Translations under genes and position numbers: made by a program
Notes under the pieces: generated by a model
The model's input: only the letters and a program-made list of their open reading frames with translations
The model's database searches: none
Told to the model about the DNA's origin: nothing
Shown: positions 26,296-32,872 of the stretch, piece after piece
Numbering within the stretch: position 1 is the stretch's first letter
How the letters are laid out: every line of letters begins with the position of its first letter
Source: Hymenobacter psoromatis
GTDB lineage: Bacteria > Bacteroidota > Bacteroidia > Cytophagales > Hymenobacteraceae
Direction of reading: 5' to 3'
Length of the DNA stretch: 64,000 nucleotides
Assembly (NCBI RefSeq): GCF_020012125.1
Contig: NZ_JAIFAG010000001.1
Span: forward strand, 3,534,001 to 3,598,000

Positions 26296-27435
26296 CTACC
26301 CTATGGCCTGGGCCAGGTCGTCAATCAAATCCTCGGCATCCTCCACGCCCACGCTGAGGCGGATGAGCGAATCGGAGAGACCGGCCTGGCGGCGCTGCTC
26401 GGCCGGGATGCTGGCGTGGGTCATGGTGGCGGGGTGGCCACTCAGGCTTTCCACGCCGCCCAGGCTTTCGGCCAGGGTGAAGAGCTGAAATTTTTCGAGC
26501 ACCGCGATGGCATCGGCCTGCTTATCGCCCTTGAGCACGAACGAAATCATGCCCCCGAAGTCGCGCATCTGGCGGGCGGCCACGGCGTGGTTGGGGTGGC
26601 TCTCGAAGCCTGGCCAGTACACTTTTTCTACCTTCGGGTGCTGGCGCAGGTACTCGGCCACGGCGCGGCCGTTTTCGCAGTGGCGCTGCATGCGCAGGTG
26701 CAGGGTTTTGAGGCCGCGCAGCACCAGGAAGCAGTCCTGCGGGCCGGGCGTACCGCCGCAGGCATTCTGGTAGAAGCTGAGTCGCGTCAGCAAGTCGTCG
26801 TCGTTGAAAACCAGCGCGCCCATCACCACGTCGGAGTGCCCGCCCATGTATTTGGTGAGCGAATACACCACAATGTCGGCCCCCAGCGCCAATGGCTCCT
26901 GCAAGTAGGGCGTGGAGAAGGTGTTATCCACGGCCAGCAGCGCGCCGGCCTCCTTGGCAATGGCCGCCACGCCTTCAATATCAATAATATTAAGCAGCGG
27001 ATTGGTCGGCGTTTCGACCCAAATCAGTTTGGTGTTGGGCGAGATTTTGGCCCGCACCGCCGCCAGGTCGCCCATCGGCACGAAGTGGCACTTGATGCCC
27101 AGCGGCTCGTACACCTTGGTCATGATGCGGTAGGAGCCGCCGTAGAGGTCGTCGGTCGAGATTACTTCGTCGCCGGGCTTCAGCAGGCGCAGCACGCAGT
27201 CGATGGCCGCCATGCCCGAGGCGAAGGCCAGGCCGTGCTTCCCGTTGTCGAGGGCCGCTAGGGCATCCTGGAGCTGGGTGCGGGTGGGGTTGTGGGTGCG
27301 CGAGTACTCGTAGCCCTTGTTATCGCCCGGCGAGCGCTGGGCGTAGGTCGAGGTCTGGTAGATGGGCGTCATGATGGCCCCGGTGGTGGGGTCCGGATGC
27401 ACGCCGGCGTGGATGGCTTTGGTGGCAAATTTCAT
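26296..27435 (-). CDS. metB: Cystathionine gamma-synthase / trans-sulfuration PLP enzyme
   Basis: 379 residues from ATG 27435. The Cys/Met metabolism PLP family is shown by Y-E-Y-S-R-T-x-N-P-T-R near the N-terminus, A-F-A-S-G-M-A-A-I, D-D-L-Y-G-G-S-Y-R, E-T-P-T-N-P-L, and A-V-D-N-T-F. The PLP lysine is in S-L-T-K-Y-M-G-G-H-S-D. The C-terminus has S-L-G-G-V-E-S-L, H-P-A-T-M-T-H-A-S and L-I-R-L-S-V-G-V-E. It joins an activated homoserine with cysteine to make cystathionine. The related cystathionine gamma-lyase cannot be excluded from sequence alone. An in-frame upstream start at 27480 would precede the promoter at 27443-27450, so it is rejected. Confidence 0.9.
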   Translation of the reverse strand: MKFATKAIHAGVHPDPTTGAIMTPIYQTSTYAQRSPGDNKGYEYSRTHNPTRTQLQDALAALDNGKHGLAFASGMAAIDCVLRLLKPGDEVISTDDLYGGSYRIMTKVYEPLGIKCHFVPMGDLAAVRAKISPNTKLIWVETPTNPLLNIIDIEGVAAIAKEAGALLAVDNTFSTPYLQEPLALGADIVVYSLTKYMGGHSDVVMGALVFNDDDLLTRLSFYQNACGGTPGPQDCFLVLRGLKTLHLRMQRHCENGRAVAEYLRQHPKVEKVYWPGFESHPNHAVAARQMRDFGGMISFVLKGDKQADAIAVLEKFQLFTLAESLGGVESLSGHPATMTHASIPAEQRRQAGLSDSLIRLSVGVEDAEDLIDDLAQAIG

Positions 27436-27442
27436 AGGAAGG

Positions 27443-27450
27443 CAAAGGTA
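27443..27450 (-). promoter_or_regulatory. TAnnTTTG promoter element of metB
   Basis: TACCTTTG on the minus strand, with 7 nt between it and ATG 27435. Transcription would begin at or next to the start codon. It is the same arrangement as at rnd. Confidence 0.6.
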
Positions 27451-27520
27451 CCGGCTGGCGGCGGGAGCGGGGGTAGGCACGATTTTTTCGGGGCACTTGC
27501 AACGAGCCCGGCCCCTACCC

Positions 27521-27528
27521 TATCTTAG
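27521..27528 (+). promoter_or_regulatory. Promoter-like element of the DUF2167 gene
   Basis: TATCTTAG, one mismatch from TAnnTTTG, with TTG at 27497-27499 (21-nt spacer). The start codon is at 27559. The same TATCTTAG variant stands before the DUF433 gene at 63921. Confidence 0.45.
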
Positions 27529-27558
27529 GCCAACAATCACTCATACACAGGCTATTAT

Positions 27559-28455
27559 ATGAAAAAATCACTACTTTCTTTGCTTTTGCTGTTTTCGGCC
27601 GCCGTACTGGCGCTGGCCGCCCCGCCTACCCCCCCCGCCGTGCCCGACTCGGTAGCCCGCGAGCTGGCCGTTATCGATTCTATTAACGGCACTTTTCACT
27701 ACCAGCAGGGCCACGTGGTGCTGCCCGGCGGCATTGGTGAGCTGACCGTGCCGCGCGGCTTTCGCTACCTCGACTCCACGCAGAGCGGCCGGGTGCTCAA
27801 CAAGCTCTGGCACAACCCGCCCCAAACCAACCTCGGGATGCTGTTCCCGGATGATAAAGGGCCGGTGAGCGGCCAAGCCTGGGCCTATATCATCGACTAC
27901 GACCCGATGGGCTACGTGAAGGACGACGATGCCGATGACATCAAGTACGATGAGCTACTGGAAAACATGCAGAAGGAAACCGAGGAGGGCAACGCCGACC
28001 GCACCGCCGCCGGCTACGAAGCCGCCCACCTGCTGGGCTGGGGCGCGCCGCCCTACTACGACAAGCAACAGCATACCCTGCACTGGGCCAAGCTAGTACG
28101 CTTCGGTAGCAGCCTCGACGAAACCCTCAACTACAACGTGCGCGTCCTGGGTCGCAAGGGCGTGCTGGTGTTCGATGCCGTGGCCGACCCCAGCCAATTA
28201 TCCGAAATCAAAGCCAGCATCCCCGGCCTGCTGGCCAACGTATCGTTCAGCAAAGGCCAGCAGTACAGCGACTACAACGCCAACCTCGACGAGGTAGCCG
28301 CCTATACTATTGGCGGCCTGGTAGCCGGTAAGGTGCTGGCCAAAGTGGGCCTGTTCGCCGTCATTCTCAAGTTCTGGAAGCTGGGCCTGCTGGCGCTGGG
28401 CGGGGCCTGGGCGACGATTAAGCGCTTCTTCGGCTTCGGGAGTAAGGAGGGGTAG
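27559..28455 (+). CDS. DUF2167 membrane-anchored protein
   Basis: 298 residues. A signal peptide (K-K-S-L-L-S-L-L-L, about 1-20) is followed by a periplasmic domain with L-P-G-G-I-G-E-L-T-V-P-R-G-F-R-Y-L-D and W-A-Y-I-I-D-Y-D-P-M-G-Y-V-K-D-D-D. Then come G-W-G-A-P-P-Y-Y-D, W-A-K-L-V-R-F and L-N-Y-N-V-R-V-L-G-R-K-G-V-L, which are the DUF2167 hallmarks. Near the C-terminus are hydrophobic helices (about 240-260 and 263-285) and a short basic tail. The function of the family is unknown. It lies in the same direction as the VTT protein 97 bp downstream. Confidence 0.85.
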   Translation: MKKSLLSLLLLFSAAVLALAAPPTPPAVPDSVARELAVIDSINGTFHYQQGHVVLPGGIGELTVPRGFRYLDSTQSGRVLNKLWHNPPQTNLGMLFPDDKGPVSGQAWAYIIDYDPMGYVKDDDADDIKYDELLENMQKETEEGNADRTAAGYEAAHLLGWGAPPYYDKQQHTLHWAKLVRFGSSLDETLNYNVRVLGRKGVLVFDAVADPSQLSEIKASIPGLLANVSFSKGQQYSDYNANLDEVAAYTIGGLVAGKVLAKVGLFAVILKFWKLGLLALGGAWATIKRFFGFGSKEG

Positions 28456-28459
28456 GGCC

Positions 28460-28550
28460 GTTATTTGTTGTTCGGTGTTTGTTATTTGTTACCTGGGCCG
28501 CCGTTTGCTTATTGACTAAAGGCTACTCTCCTGAATAACGAACAACGAAT
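28460..28550. repeat. Imperfect inverted repeat between DUF2167 and VTT genes
   Basis: TTATTTGTTGTTCG (near 28461) and CGAACAACGAAT (near 28539) are near reverse complements around a 60-bp spacer, with an extra TTTGTTATTTGTT on the left. It looks like a decayed palindromic repeat of the kind seen elsewhere in the window. Confidence 0.5.
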
Positions 28551-28552
28551 CA

Positions 28553-29260
28553 ATGGCCTTTCTCCACGAGCTTTTTCAGAAGAATTTTTCCACTTTCCTC
28601 ACGATGAGCCTGCTGCTGGCGGTGCCCCTGCTGGGTTCGGCGGCCGTGCTGGGGCTGCTCGCCGAGCGCCCTACCCTGCTCCAACACCTGAACCTGGCCC
28701 AGAGCCTGCTGTACTTCGCGCTGGCGGGCCTCACGATGGCGCTGGCCCTCACACCCACCACGTTCGTGGCCATTATTTCAGGGTATTATTTTGGCTGGGC
28801 GGGGCTGCCGGGCATGGTGGCGGCCTACGCGCTGGCCGCCGCCCTGGGCTACGAGCTGGCCCGCCGCCTCGACCACGGCAAGCTGCGCGCCGTGCTCCAT
28901 CACTTCCCCAAGGCCGAGGCCGTGCTGGCCGAGCTACAAAGTCAGAGTTGGTCGCTGATTATCCTCACCCGGCTCTCGCCGGTGCTGCCATTCGCGCTCA
29001 TGACCTTCGTGCTGGCTATAGTGGGGGTAGCGCGCCAGCGCTTCCTGGCCGCCTCGGTGCTGGGGATGCTGCCGCGCAGCCTGTTTTTCTACTGGCTCGG
29101 CACAAAGGCCCCAGCTGTGCTGGCGCTGCTACACGACCCCGACGAGGGCACCGCCAGCAAGCTCGTGCTCATCGGGCTAGTGGTGGCTTCCCTCTTTGGG
29201 CTCTACGTGGTGTTCGACCGGGCCTTGCAGCGGGTGCTACGGCGCGGGGCCGCTCGCTAG
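28553..29260 (+). CDS. VTT-domain (TVP38/TMEM64, DedA-like) membrane protein
   Basis: 235 residues with about six hydrophobic segments (near 15-38, 50-75, 80-105, 135-160, 165-185, 200-222). VTT-family motifs are visible: T-T-F-V-A-I-I-S-G-Y-Y-F-G-W-A-G-L, A-A-L-G-Y-E-L-A-R-R, and L-T-R-L-S-P-V-L-P-F in the re-entrant loop. VTT/DedA proteins are inner-membrane proteins, several shown to flip or scramble phospholipids or undecaprenyl phosphate. The specific role here is not known. Confidence 0.85.
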   Translation: MAFLHELFQKNFSTFLTMSLLLAVPLLGSAAVLGLLAERPTLLQHLNLAQSLLYFALAGLTMALALTPTTFVAIISGYYFGWAGLPGMVAAYALAAALGYELARRLDHGKLRAVLHHFPKAEAVLAELQSQSWSLIILTRLSPVLPFALMTFVLAIVGVARQRFLAASVLGMLPRSLFFYWLGTKAPAVLALLHDPDEGTASKLVLIGLVVASLFGLYVVFDRALQRVLRRGAAR

Positions 29261-29354
29261 AATTTGGGCTTGATACTTACCAACTTGTCGGCGCGCATCC
29301 CGTTCAGCCGTAAAAAAAAGCCGTTCGTGCTTGCAAGCTTTCCAAATAATTTCT

Positions 29355-29362
29355 TACCTTTG
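29355..29362 (+). promoter_or_regulatory. TAnnTTTG promoter element of the tRNA gene
   Basis: TACCTTTG, 19 nt upstream of the mature tRNA 5' end at 29382. TTG at 29331-29333 is a possible -33 element (21-nt spacer). Confidence 0.6.
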
Positions 29363-29381
29363 CCCTCCCAACATGGGAACT

Positions 29382-29455
29382 GGTTGTATAGCTCAATTGG
29401 ATAGAGCATCTGACTACGAATCAGAAGGTTTAAGGTTCGACTCCTTATACGACCA
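29382..29455 (+). tRNA. tRNA-Arg (anticodon ACG)
   Basis: A 74-nt cloverleaf. The acceptor stem GGTTGTA pairs with TACGACC (one G-T). The D arm is GCTC-AATTGGAT-AGAGC and the anticodon arm TCTGA-CTACGAA-TCAGA with ACG at 29416-29418. The T arm TAAGG-TTCGACT-CCTTA is followed by discriminator A. The 3' CCA is not encoded. ACG needs TadA editing to ICG to read CGN codons. Confidence 0.95.
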
Positions 29456-29457
29456 CG

Positions 29458-29492
29458 AAAAACTCTTTCGGCTACCCGCCGGGAGGGTTTTT
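29458..29492 (+). terminator. Terminator of tRNA-Arg
   Basis: AAAAACTCTTTCGGC pairs with GCCGGGAGGGTTTTT (three G-T pairs) around a 5-nt loop and ends in a T run, directly after the tRNA. Confidence 0.75.
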
Positions 29493-29592
29493 TAATGCCC
29501 GGTTCGCTCGTTATCGGCTCCCGCGTGTGATTTAGCCGACGTAGGCGCGCTAAGCTGCTCATTAGAAATAGAAACTTTGGCTGATTATCTGT

Positions 29593-29616
29593 AATTTTAC
29601 TTGGCCAAGTAAAATT
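29593..29616. promoter_or_regulatory. 24-bp perfect palindrome upstream of the GAF gene, candidate operator
   Basis: AATTTTACTTGG followed directly by its exact complement CCAAGTAAAATT. It has no spacer, so it is poorly suited to a hairpin and better suited to a dimeric DNA-binding protein. It lies 47 bp before the GAF-gene start at 29663. Confidence 0.55.
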
Positions 29617-29662
29617 TCGCTGCTATCTCTAGTAGCTAACAGCTTTTACGGCCTCCTCTTTT

Positions 29663-30373
29663 ATGGCTCCTACCCTCGCGCCCGTCAGCGAAGCGCTCCG
29701 CCTACAAGCATTGCGGCCGTACCAGCTTTTCAACACCATGCAGGACGAGACGTTTGCGGAGCTGGTGCGCCTGACAGCCAAGCTCTTCAACGTGCCCATC
29801 GGTATTATTGCCTTCGTGGAGGAAGAGGACGTGCGCTTTGGCCTCAATTACGGCCTGGACCCGGAGATGGACCGCGTGAACCGCTGGGAAACCCTGTGCT
29901 CGGTGGCCATGTTGCACGAGGGTACCAGCGTGTTTGAGGACCTACGCGAGCGGCCCTGCGACCTCATCAACCCCGGCCTGGTACAGCGCCTCAACTTGGG
30001 CTTCTACGCGGGCAGCACGCTGCGCACCCGCGAGGGCCATTCTATTGGTGTGCTGTGCGTTATCGACCACAAGCCGCGCACCTTCAGCCCTGCCGAGGCT
30101 GAGCTGCTGGAAAGCCTGGCGGCCGTGGTAATGAGCCTGCTCGACCTGCGCCTTCAGCTGCTGCAAGAGCCCACCTGGAACCAGCAATTGTGGGCCGGCA
30201 TCTACGTGCGCATTGAATCGTCGGTCACGCGTCTCGAAACGCTGGCCGCCCTCGCCGGCTGGGAAGACGGCGAAGACAGCGCGGCTGCCACTGCCTACCG
30301 CCAATCAACGCAGGAGGAGATTTTGCGCGTTATTAGTATTCTCGCCGAGCAGATTCAGGCGCTGCAAGCCTAG
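29663..30373 (+). CDS. GAF-domain protein
   Basis: 236 residues, cytoplasmic. A short N-terminal helix (R-P-Y-Q-L-F-N-T) leads into a GAF domain (about 27-165). It shows the pattern of stand-alone bacterial GAF sensors: L-F-N-V-P-I-G-I-I-A-F-V, R-F-G-L-N-Y-G-L, C-S-V-A-M-L-H-E-G, Y-A-G-S-T-L-R-T, I-G-V-L-C-V-I-D-H-K-P-R and F-S-P-A-E-A-E-L-L-E-S-L-A. A helical C-terminal region follows (170-236) without a recognised output domain. It may bind a small ligand and act through a partner. The palindrome just upstream suggests tight regulation or autoregulation (inference). Confidence 0.85.
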   Translation: MAPTLAPVSEALRLQALRPYQLFNTMQDETFAELVRLTAKLFNVPIGIIAFVEEEDVRFGLNYGLDPEMDRVNRWETLCSVAMLHEGTSVFEDLRERPCDLINPGLVQRLNLGFYAGSTLRTREGHSIGVLCVIDHKPRTFSPAEAELLESLAAVVMSLLDLRLQLLQEPTWNQQLWAGIYVRIESSVTRLETLAALAGWEDGEDSAAATAYRQSTQEEILRVISILAEQIQALQA

Positions 30374-30523
30374 CCCTACCCTCCTGCACGGGCGCACGGC
30401 GCGGTGCCGTTTTTTGCGCGCAACTTCGGGGCAAATCAGGAATCCAAACCGGGCATTGCGTTGTTTTAGAGCCACTGGCGCGGGCGGCGGGGATGGGCGC
30501 GCCTACCCCCGCCGGGTCTGCCG

Positions 30524-30531
30524 TACCTTTG
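30524..30531 (+). promoter_or_regulatory. TAnnTTTG promoter element of the ferredoxin reductase
   Basis: TACCTTTG, 32 nt before ATG 30564, inside a GC-rich region. Confidence 0.6.
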
Positions 30532-30563
30532 TAGTCATTCTAAATAACTAAGCTCGTCGCTGC

Positions 30564-31580
30564 ATGTCCGCCGTAATTTCCACTGATATCTGCATCATCG
30601 GGGCCGGCCCGGTGGGGCTGTTTGCCGTTTTTGAAGCCGGTTTGCTCAAGCTGCGTTGCCACGTGGTGGATGCCCTGCCCCAGCCGGGCGGGCAGCTATC
30701 CGAGATTTATCCTAAAAAGCCGATTTACGATATTCCCGGCTACCCCGAGATTCTGGCCGGCGATTTGGTGGACAACTTAATGAAGCAGTGTGCGCCCTTC
30801 CACCCCACGTTTACGCTGGGCGAGCGGGTCGAGCGCTTTGAAAAGCTGGCCAACGGCTCGTTTCAACTCGCTACTACCGACGGCACCGAGATTACCTGCA
30901 AGGCCGTGGCCATTGCGGGTGGGCTGGGCTCGTTTGAGCCGCGCAAGCCGGCCGTGGAAAACCTGGAGCGCTTCGAGGGCGGCAAAGGCGTGCACTACAT
31001 GGTACGCGACCCGGAGCACTTCCGCGACAAGAAAATCGTGATTGCCGGTGGCGGCGACTCGGCCCTGGACTGGACCAATTTCCTGGCCGGCGTGGCTTCG
31101 GAGGTGACGCTCGTGCACCGCGGCACCACCTTCCGCGGCGCGGCCGACTCGGCCGAAAAGGTGAAGACGCTGGCCGAGGCCGGCAAAATCAAGCTCGTGC
31201 TCAGCTCTAACGTGACGCACCTGCACGGCAACGGTCACTTGCAGGAAGTGACCATTACGGGCAATAATGGCGAGGCCGAAACCGTGCCGCTCGATGCCTT
31301 CGTGCCCCTCTTCGGCCTCACGCCTAAGCTCGGCCCCATCGGCGACTGGAACCTGGACCTCACCGATGATGCCATCGTGGTCAATACCGAGGACTACAGC
31401 ACCTCGCTGCCCGGCGTATACGCCATCGGCGATATCAATACCTACCCCGGTAAGCTTAAGCTCATCCTCTGCGGCTTCCACGAGGCGGCTCTCATGTGCC
31501 AGGGCGCGTTCAAATACATTTTTCCCGACAAAAAATACACCCTCAAATACACCACGGTGAACGGGGCCCCGTCGCTGTAA
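30564..31580 (+). CDS. Ferredoxin--NADP(+) reductase, thioredoxin-reductase-like type
   Basis: 338 residues. The FAD domain has I-I-G-A-G-P-V-G-L-F-A, P-Q-P-G-G-Q-L and I-Y-P-K-K-P-I-Y-D-I-P-G-Y. The NADPH domain has I-A-G-G-G-D-S-A-L-D-W and L-V-H-R-G. The C-terminal FAD part has V-Y-A-I-G-D-I-N-T-Y-P-G-K-L-K-L-I-L-C-G-F-H-E-A-A. The redox C-x-x-C of thioredoxin reductase is absent, as expected for the FNR2 (YumC-type) family. It passes electrons between NADPH and ferredoxin in the cytoplasm. A 2Fe-2S ferredoxin gene follows 79 bp downstream, a likely partner, with a long inverted repeat in between. Confidence 0.93.
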   Translation: MSAVISTDICIIGAGPVGLFAVFEAGLLKLRCHVVDALPQPGGQLSEIYPKKPIYDIPGYPEILAGDLVDNLMKQCAPFHPTFTLGERVERFEKLANGSFQLATTDGTEITCKAVAIAGGLGSFEPRKPAVENLERFEGGKGVHYMVRDPEHFRDKKIVIAGGGDSALDWTNFLAGVASEVTLVHRGTTFRGAADSAEKVKTLAEAGKIKLVLSSNVTHLHGNGHLQEVTITGNNGEAETVPLDAFVPLFGLTPKLGPIGDWNLDLTDDAIVVNTEDYSTSLPGVYAIGDINTYPGKLKLILCGFHEAALMCQGAFKYIFPDKKYTLKYTTVNGAPSL

Positions 31581-31582
31581 GC

Positions 31583-31648
31583 GAGTTAAGAGTTAAGAGT
31601 TAAAAAGCAACGTGCTGTGACTGCTTTTTAACTCTTAACTCTTAACTC
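31583..31648. repeat. Perfect 27-bp inverted repeat built of GTTAAGA units
   Basis: Arms 31583-31609 and 31622-31648 are exact reverse complements (core GAGTTAAGAGTTAAGAGTTA) with a 12-bp loop, followed by TTAACTTTTTT. Within the arms the 7-mer GTTAAGA repeats. It starts right after the reductase stop and ends 11 bp before the ferredoxin start, so it could terminate or tune read-through. Confidence 0.88.
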
Positions 31649-31659
31649 TTAACTTTTTT

Positions 31660-31980
31660 ATGGAAGACATCCGCATCTACGTGGAGGAAGCGCCCGGCCA
31701 GCGGCGCGAGTTGGAAGCCCCGACCGACATGGGCTTGAGCCTCATGGAATTGCTCAAGGCTAATGACTACCCCATTCAGGCCACCTGCGGCGGCATGGCG
31801 CTGTGCGCCACCTGCCACGTGGAGGTGCTGGCCGGCCCGCCCCTACCCGAGCCCAGCGACGACGAGTGGGCCATGCTCGACACGCTGCCCGTGCTGCACG
31901 AAACCAGCCGCCTAAGCTGCCAGATTCGCCTTCATCCCAACCTCGACGGGCTGGTGGTGCGCATTGCGGACCCGGCGTAG
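31660..31980 (+). CDS. 2Fe-2S ferredoxin
   Basis: 106 residues, cytoplasmic. It has an adrenodoxin/plant-like beta-grasp fold. The cluster cysteines appear as C-G-G-M-A-L-C-A-T-C-H (residues 43-53), with the fourth in L-S-C-Q-I-R. E-M/D-E-W-A-M-L-D is the conserved helix before the last cysteine. It probably carries electrons from the adjacent ferredoxin reductase to biosynthetic enzymes. The gene ends before the bidirectional hairpin at 32037. Confidence 0.93.
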   Translation: MEDIRIYVEEAPGQRRELEAPTDMGLSLMELLKANDYPIQATCGGMALCATCHVEVLAGPPLPEPSDDEWAMLDTLPVLHETSRLSCQIRLHPNLDGLVVRIADPA

Positions 31981-32036
31981 CCACGGGTTGGGCCAACCTC
32001 ACACGCCCGGCATCCCCTACCCCCTTTCAAAACGCC

Positions 32037-32064
32037 AGAGGCCCGGCATTGCTGCCGGGCCTCT
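32037..32064. terminator. Bidirectional hairpin terminator
   Basis: A 12-bp perfect stem AGAGGCCCGGCA / TGCCGGGCCTCT with loop TTGC, between the convergent ferredoxin and Lys/His/Ala-rich gene. T tracts are short. Confidence 0.7.
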
Positions 32065-32082
32065 TCACGTAGTTGCTAGGGC

Positions 32083-32715
32083 TTAGCGGCGCTTGTGCTT
32101 GGTGGCGTGCTTCGCTTTGGTTTTGATTTTTACTTTCTTGGCGGTCGAATGGTGCGCTACTTTTTTGGAACTCGCTTTGCTGACTTTGTGACTAGCCGAC
32201 TTAGTGCTGTGGTGGCTACTGGCCTTGGCGGCATGGTGCGTGGCCCTGCTGCTATGTTTGGCAGCGTGGGCCTTGGCGGCGCGGCTAGCTTTGGTTGATT
32301 TGCTGCTTTTGGTGCGGCTGGCTTTGCTGGCGTGGCGAGCGGCGGTGGCGTGCGCTTCGCGGCGGGCGGCCAGCCAGGCGGCGTGGCGGGTGGCGCGCGA
32401 GCGGCCGGTGGCGGCCGCGTGGTGCGCGGGGGCGGCTACCTCTTCGGGGCGGGGGTCGGCGGCCGCTTCGTTATAATGCGCGATGGCGTCGGTTTCGGGG
32501 GCGGCGCTGGTCAGCTGCTCGGCCGAGGCGGTGGGGCGGGCCGGGTCAGTGGCCTTCTTGCGGCGCACTGGCATCAGAAAATCGCGCTCGGCGCGCTCGC
32601 GGGTGCTCAGTTTCTCTTCGCCAGGCAGCTTGGTAACGGGTTGGGGTTTCTCGGCCTGAGCCCAGGCCGCCGTAGTGCTCAGCACGAGCGCGAATAGAAC
32701 AACTAGCTTCCTCAT
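32083..32715 (-). CDS. Exported Lys/His/Ala/Ser-rich low-complexity protein
   Basis: 210 residues from ATG 32715. A clear signal peptide (M-R-K-L-V-V-L-F-A-L, cleavage after A-W-A-Q) is followed by a moderately charged stretch (about 20-95). The strongly basic tail (about 95-210) is made almost only of K, A, S, H, R and T (A-K-H-S-S-R-A-T-H-H-A-A-K-A-S). The tail looks like eukaryotic histone H1 or bacterial Hc1-like proteins, but the signal peptide predicts export, so binding to chromosomal DNA is unlikely. It may bind extracellular DNA, acidic polysaccharide, LPS or metals (inference). I do not recognise a named family. Confidence 0.7.
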   Translation of the reverse strand: MRKLVVLFALVLSTTAAWAQAEKPQPVTKLPGEEKLSTRERAERDFLMPVRRKKATDPARPTASAEQLTSAAPETDAIAHYNEAAADPRPEEVAAPAHHAAATGRSRATRHAAWLAARREAHATAARHASKASRTKSSKSTKASRAAKAHAAKHSSRATHHAAKASSHHSTKSASHKVSKASSKKVAHHSTAKKVKIKTKAKHATKHKRR

Positions 32716-32827
32716 CAATAATTTACCGAATAATAGTTAGAAAAACAAAAATAGGGCGTAAGGTTCGGTTGCGCAAGCTGAGCGGACGAATAGGTAAGGA
32801 GCAAGAGGCAATGAATAGTGAGCAATA

Positions 32828-32863
32828 TGTCCTTGCGAGCATGTTGCGCATCAAGCAAGGACA
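32828..32863 (-). repeat. Short hairpin past the alpha-2-macroglobulin gene
   Basis: TGTCCTTGC / GCAAGGACA (9 bp) with an 18-nt loop, just past the stop codon at 32873. It contains TTGCGAGC, also present in the 10395 element. It has no T tract and could be a remnant of a dispersed repeat. Confidence 0.4.
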
Positions 32864-32872
32864 GGCGATTAC

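Noticed and set aside
26281..27261. Plus-strand frame of 326 codons opposite metB
   Set aside because: Low-complexity V/H/G/Q composition typical of antisense frames; the MetB lysine motif lies on the minus strand.
29261..29381. Possible integrative element attached to tRNA-Arg
   Set aside because: No integrase gene nearby and no repeated tRNA 3' end found in the window.
31583..31648. Possible CRISPR-like array because of repeated 7-mers
   Set aside because: Units are contiguous, with no spacers, and form a single hairpin.
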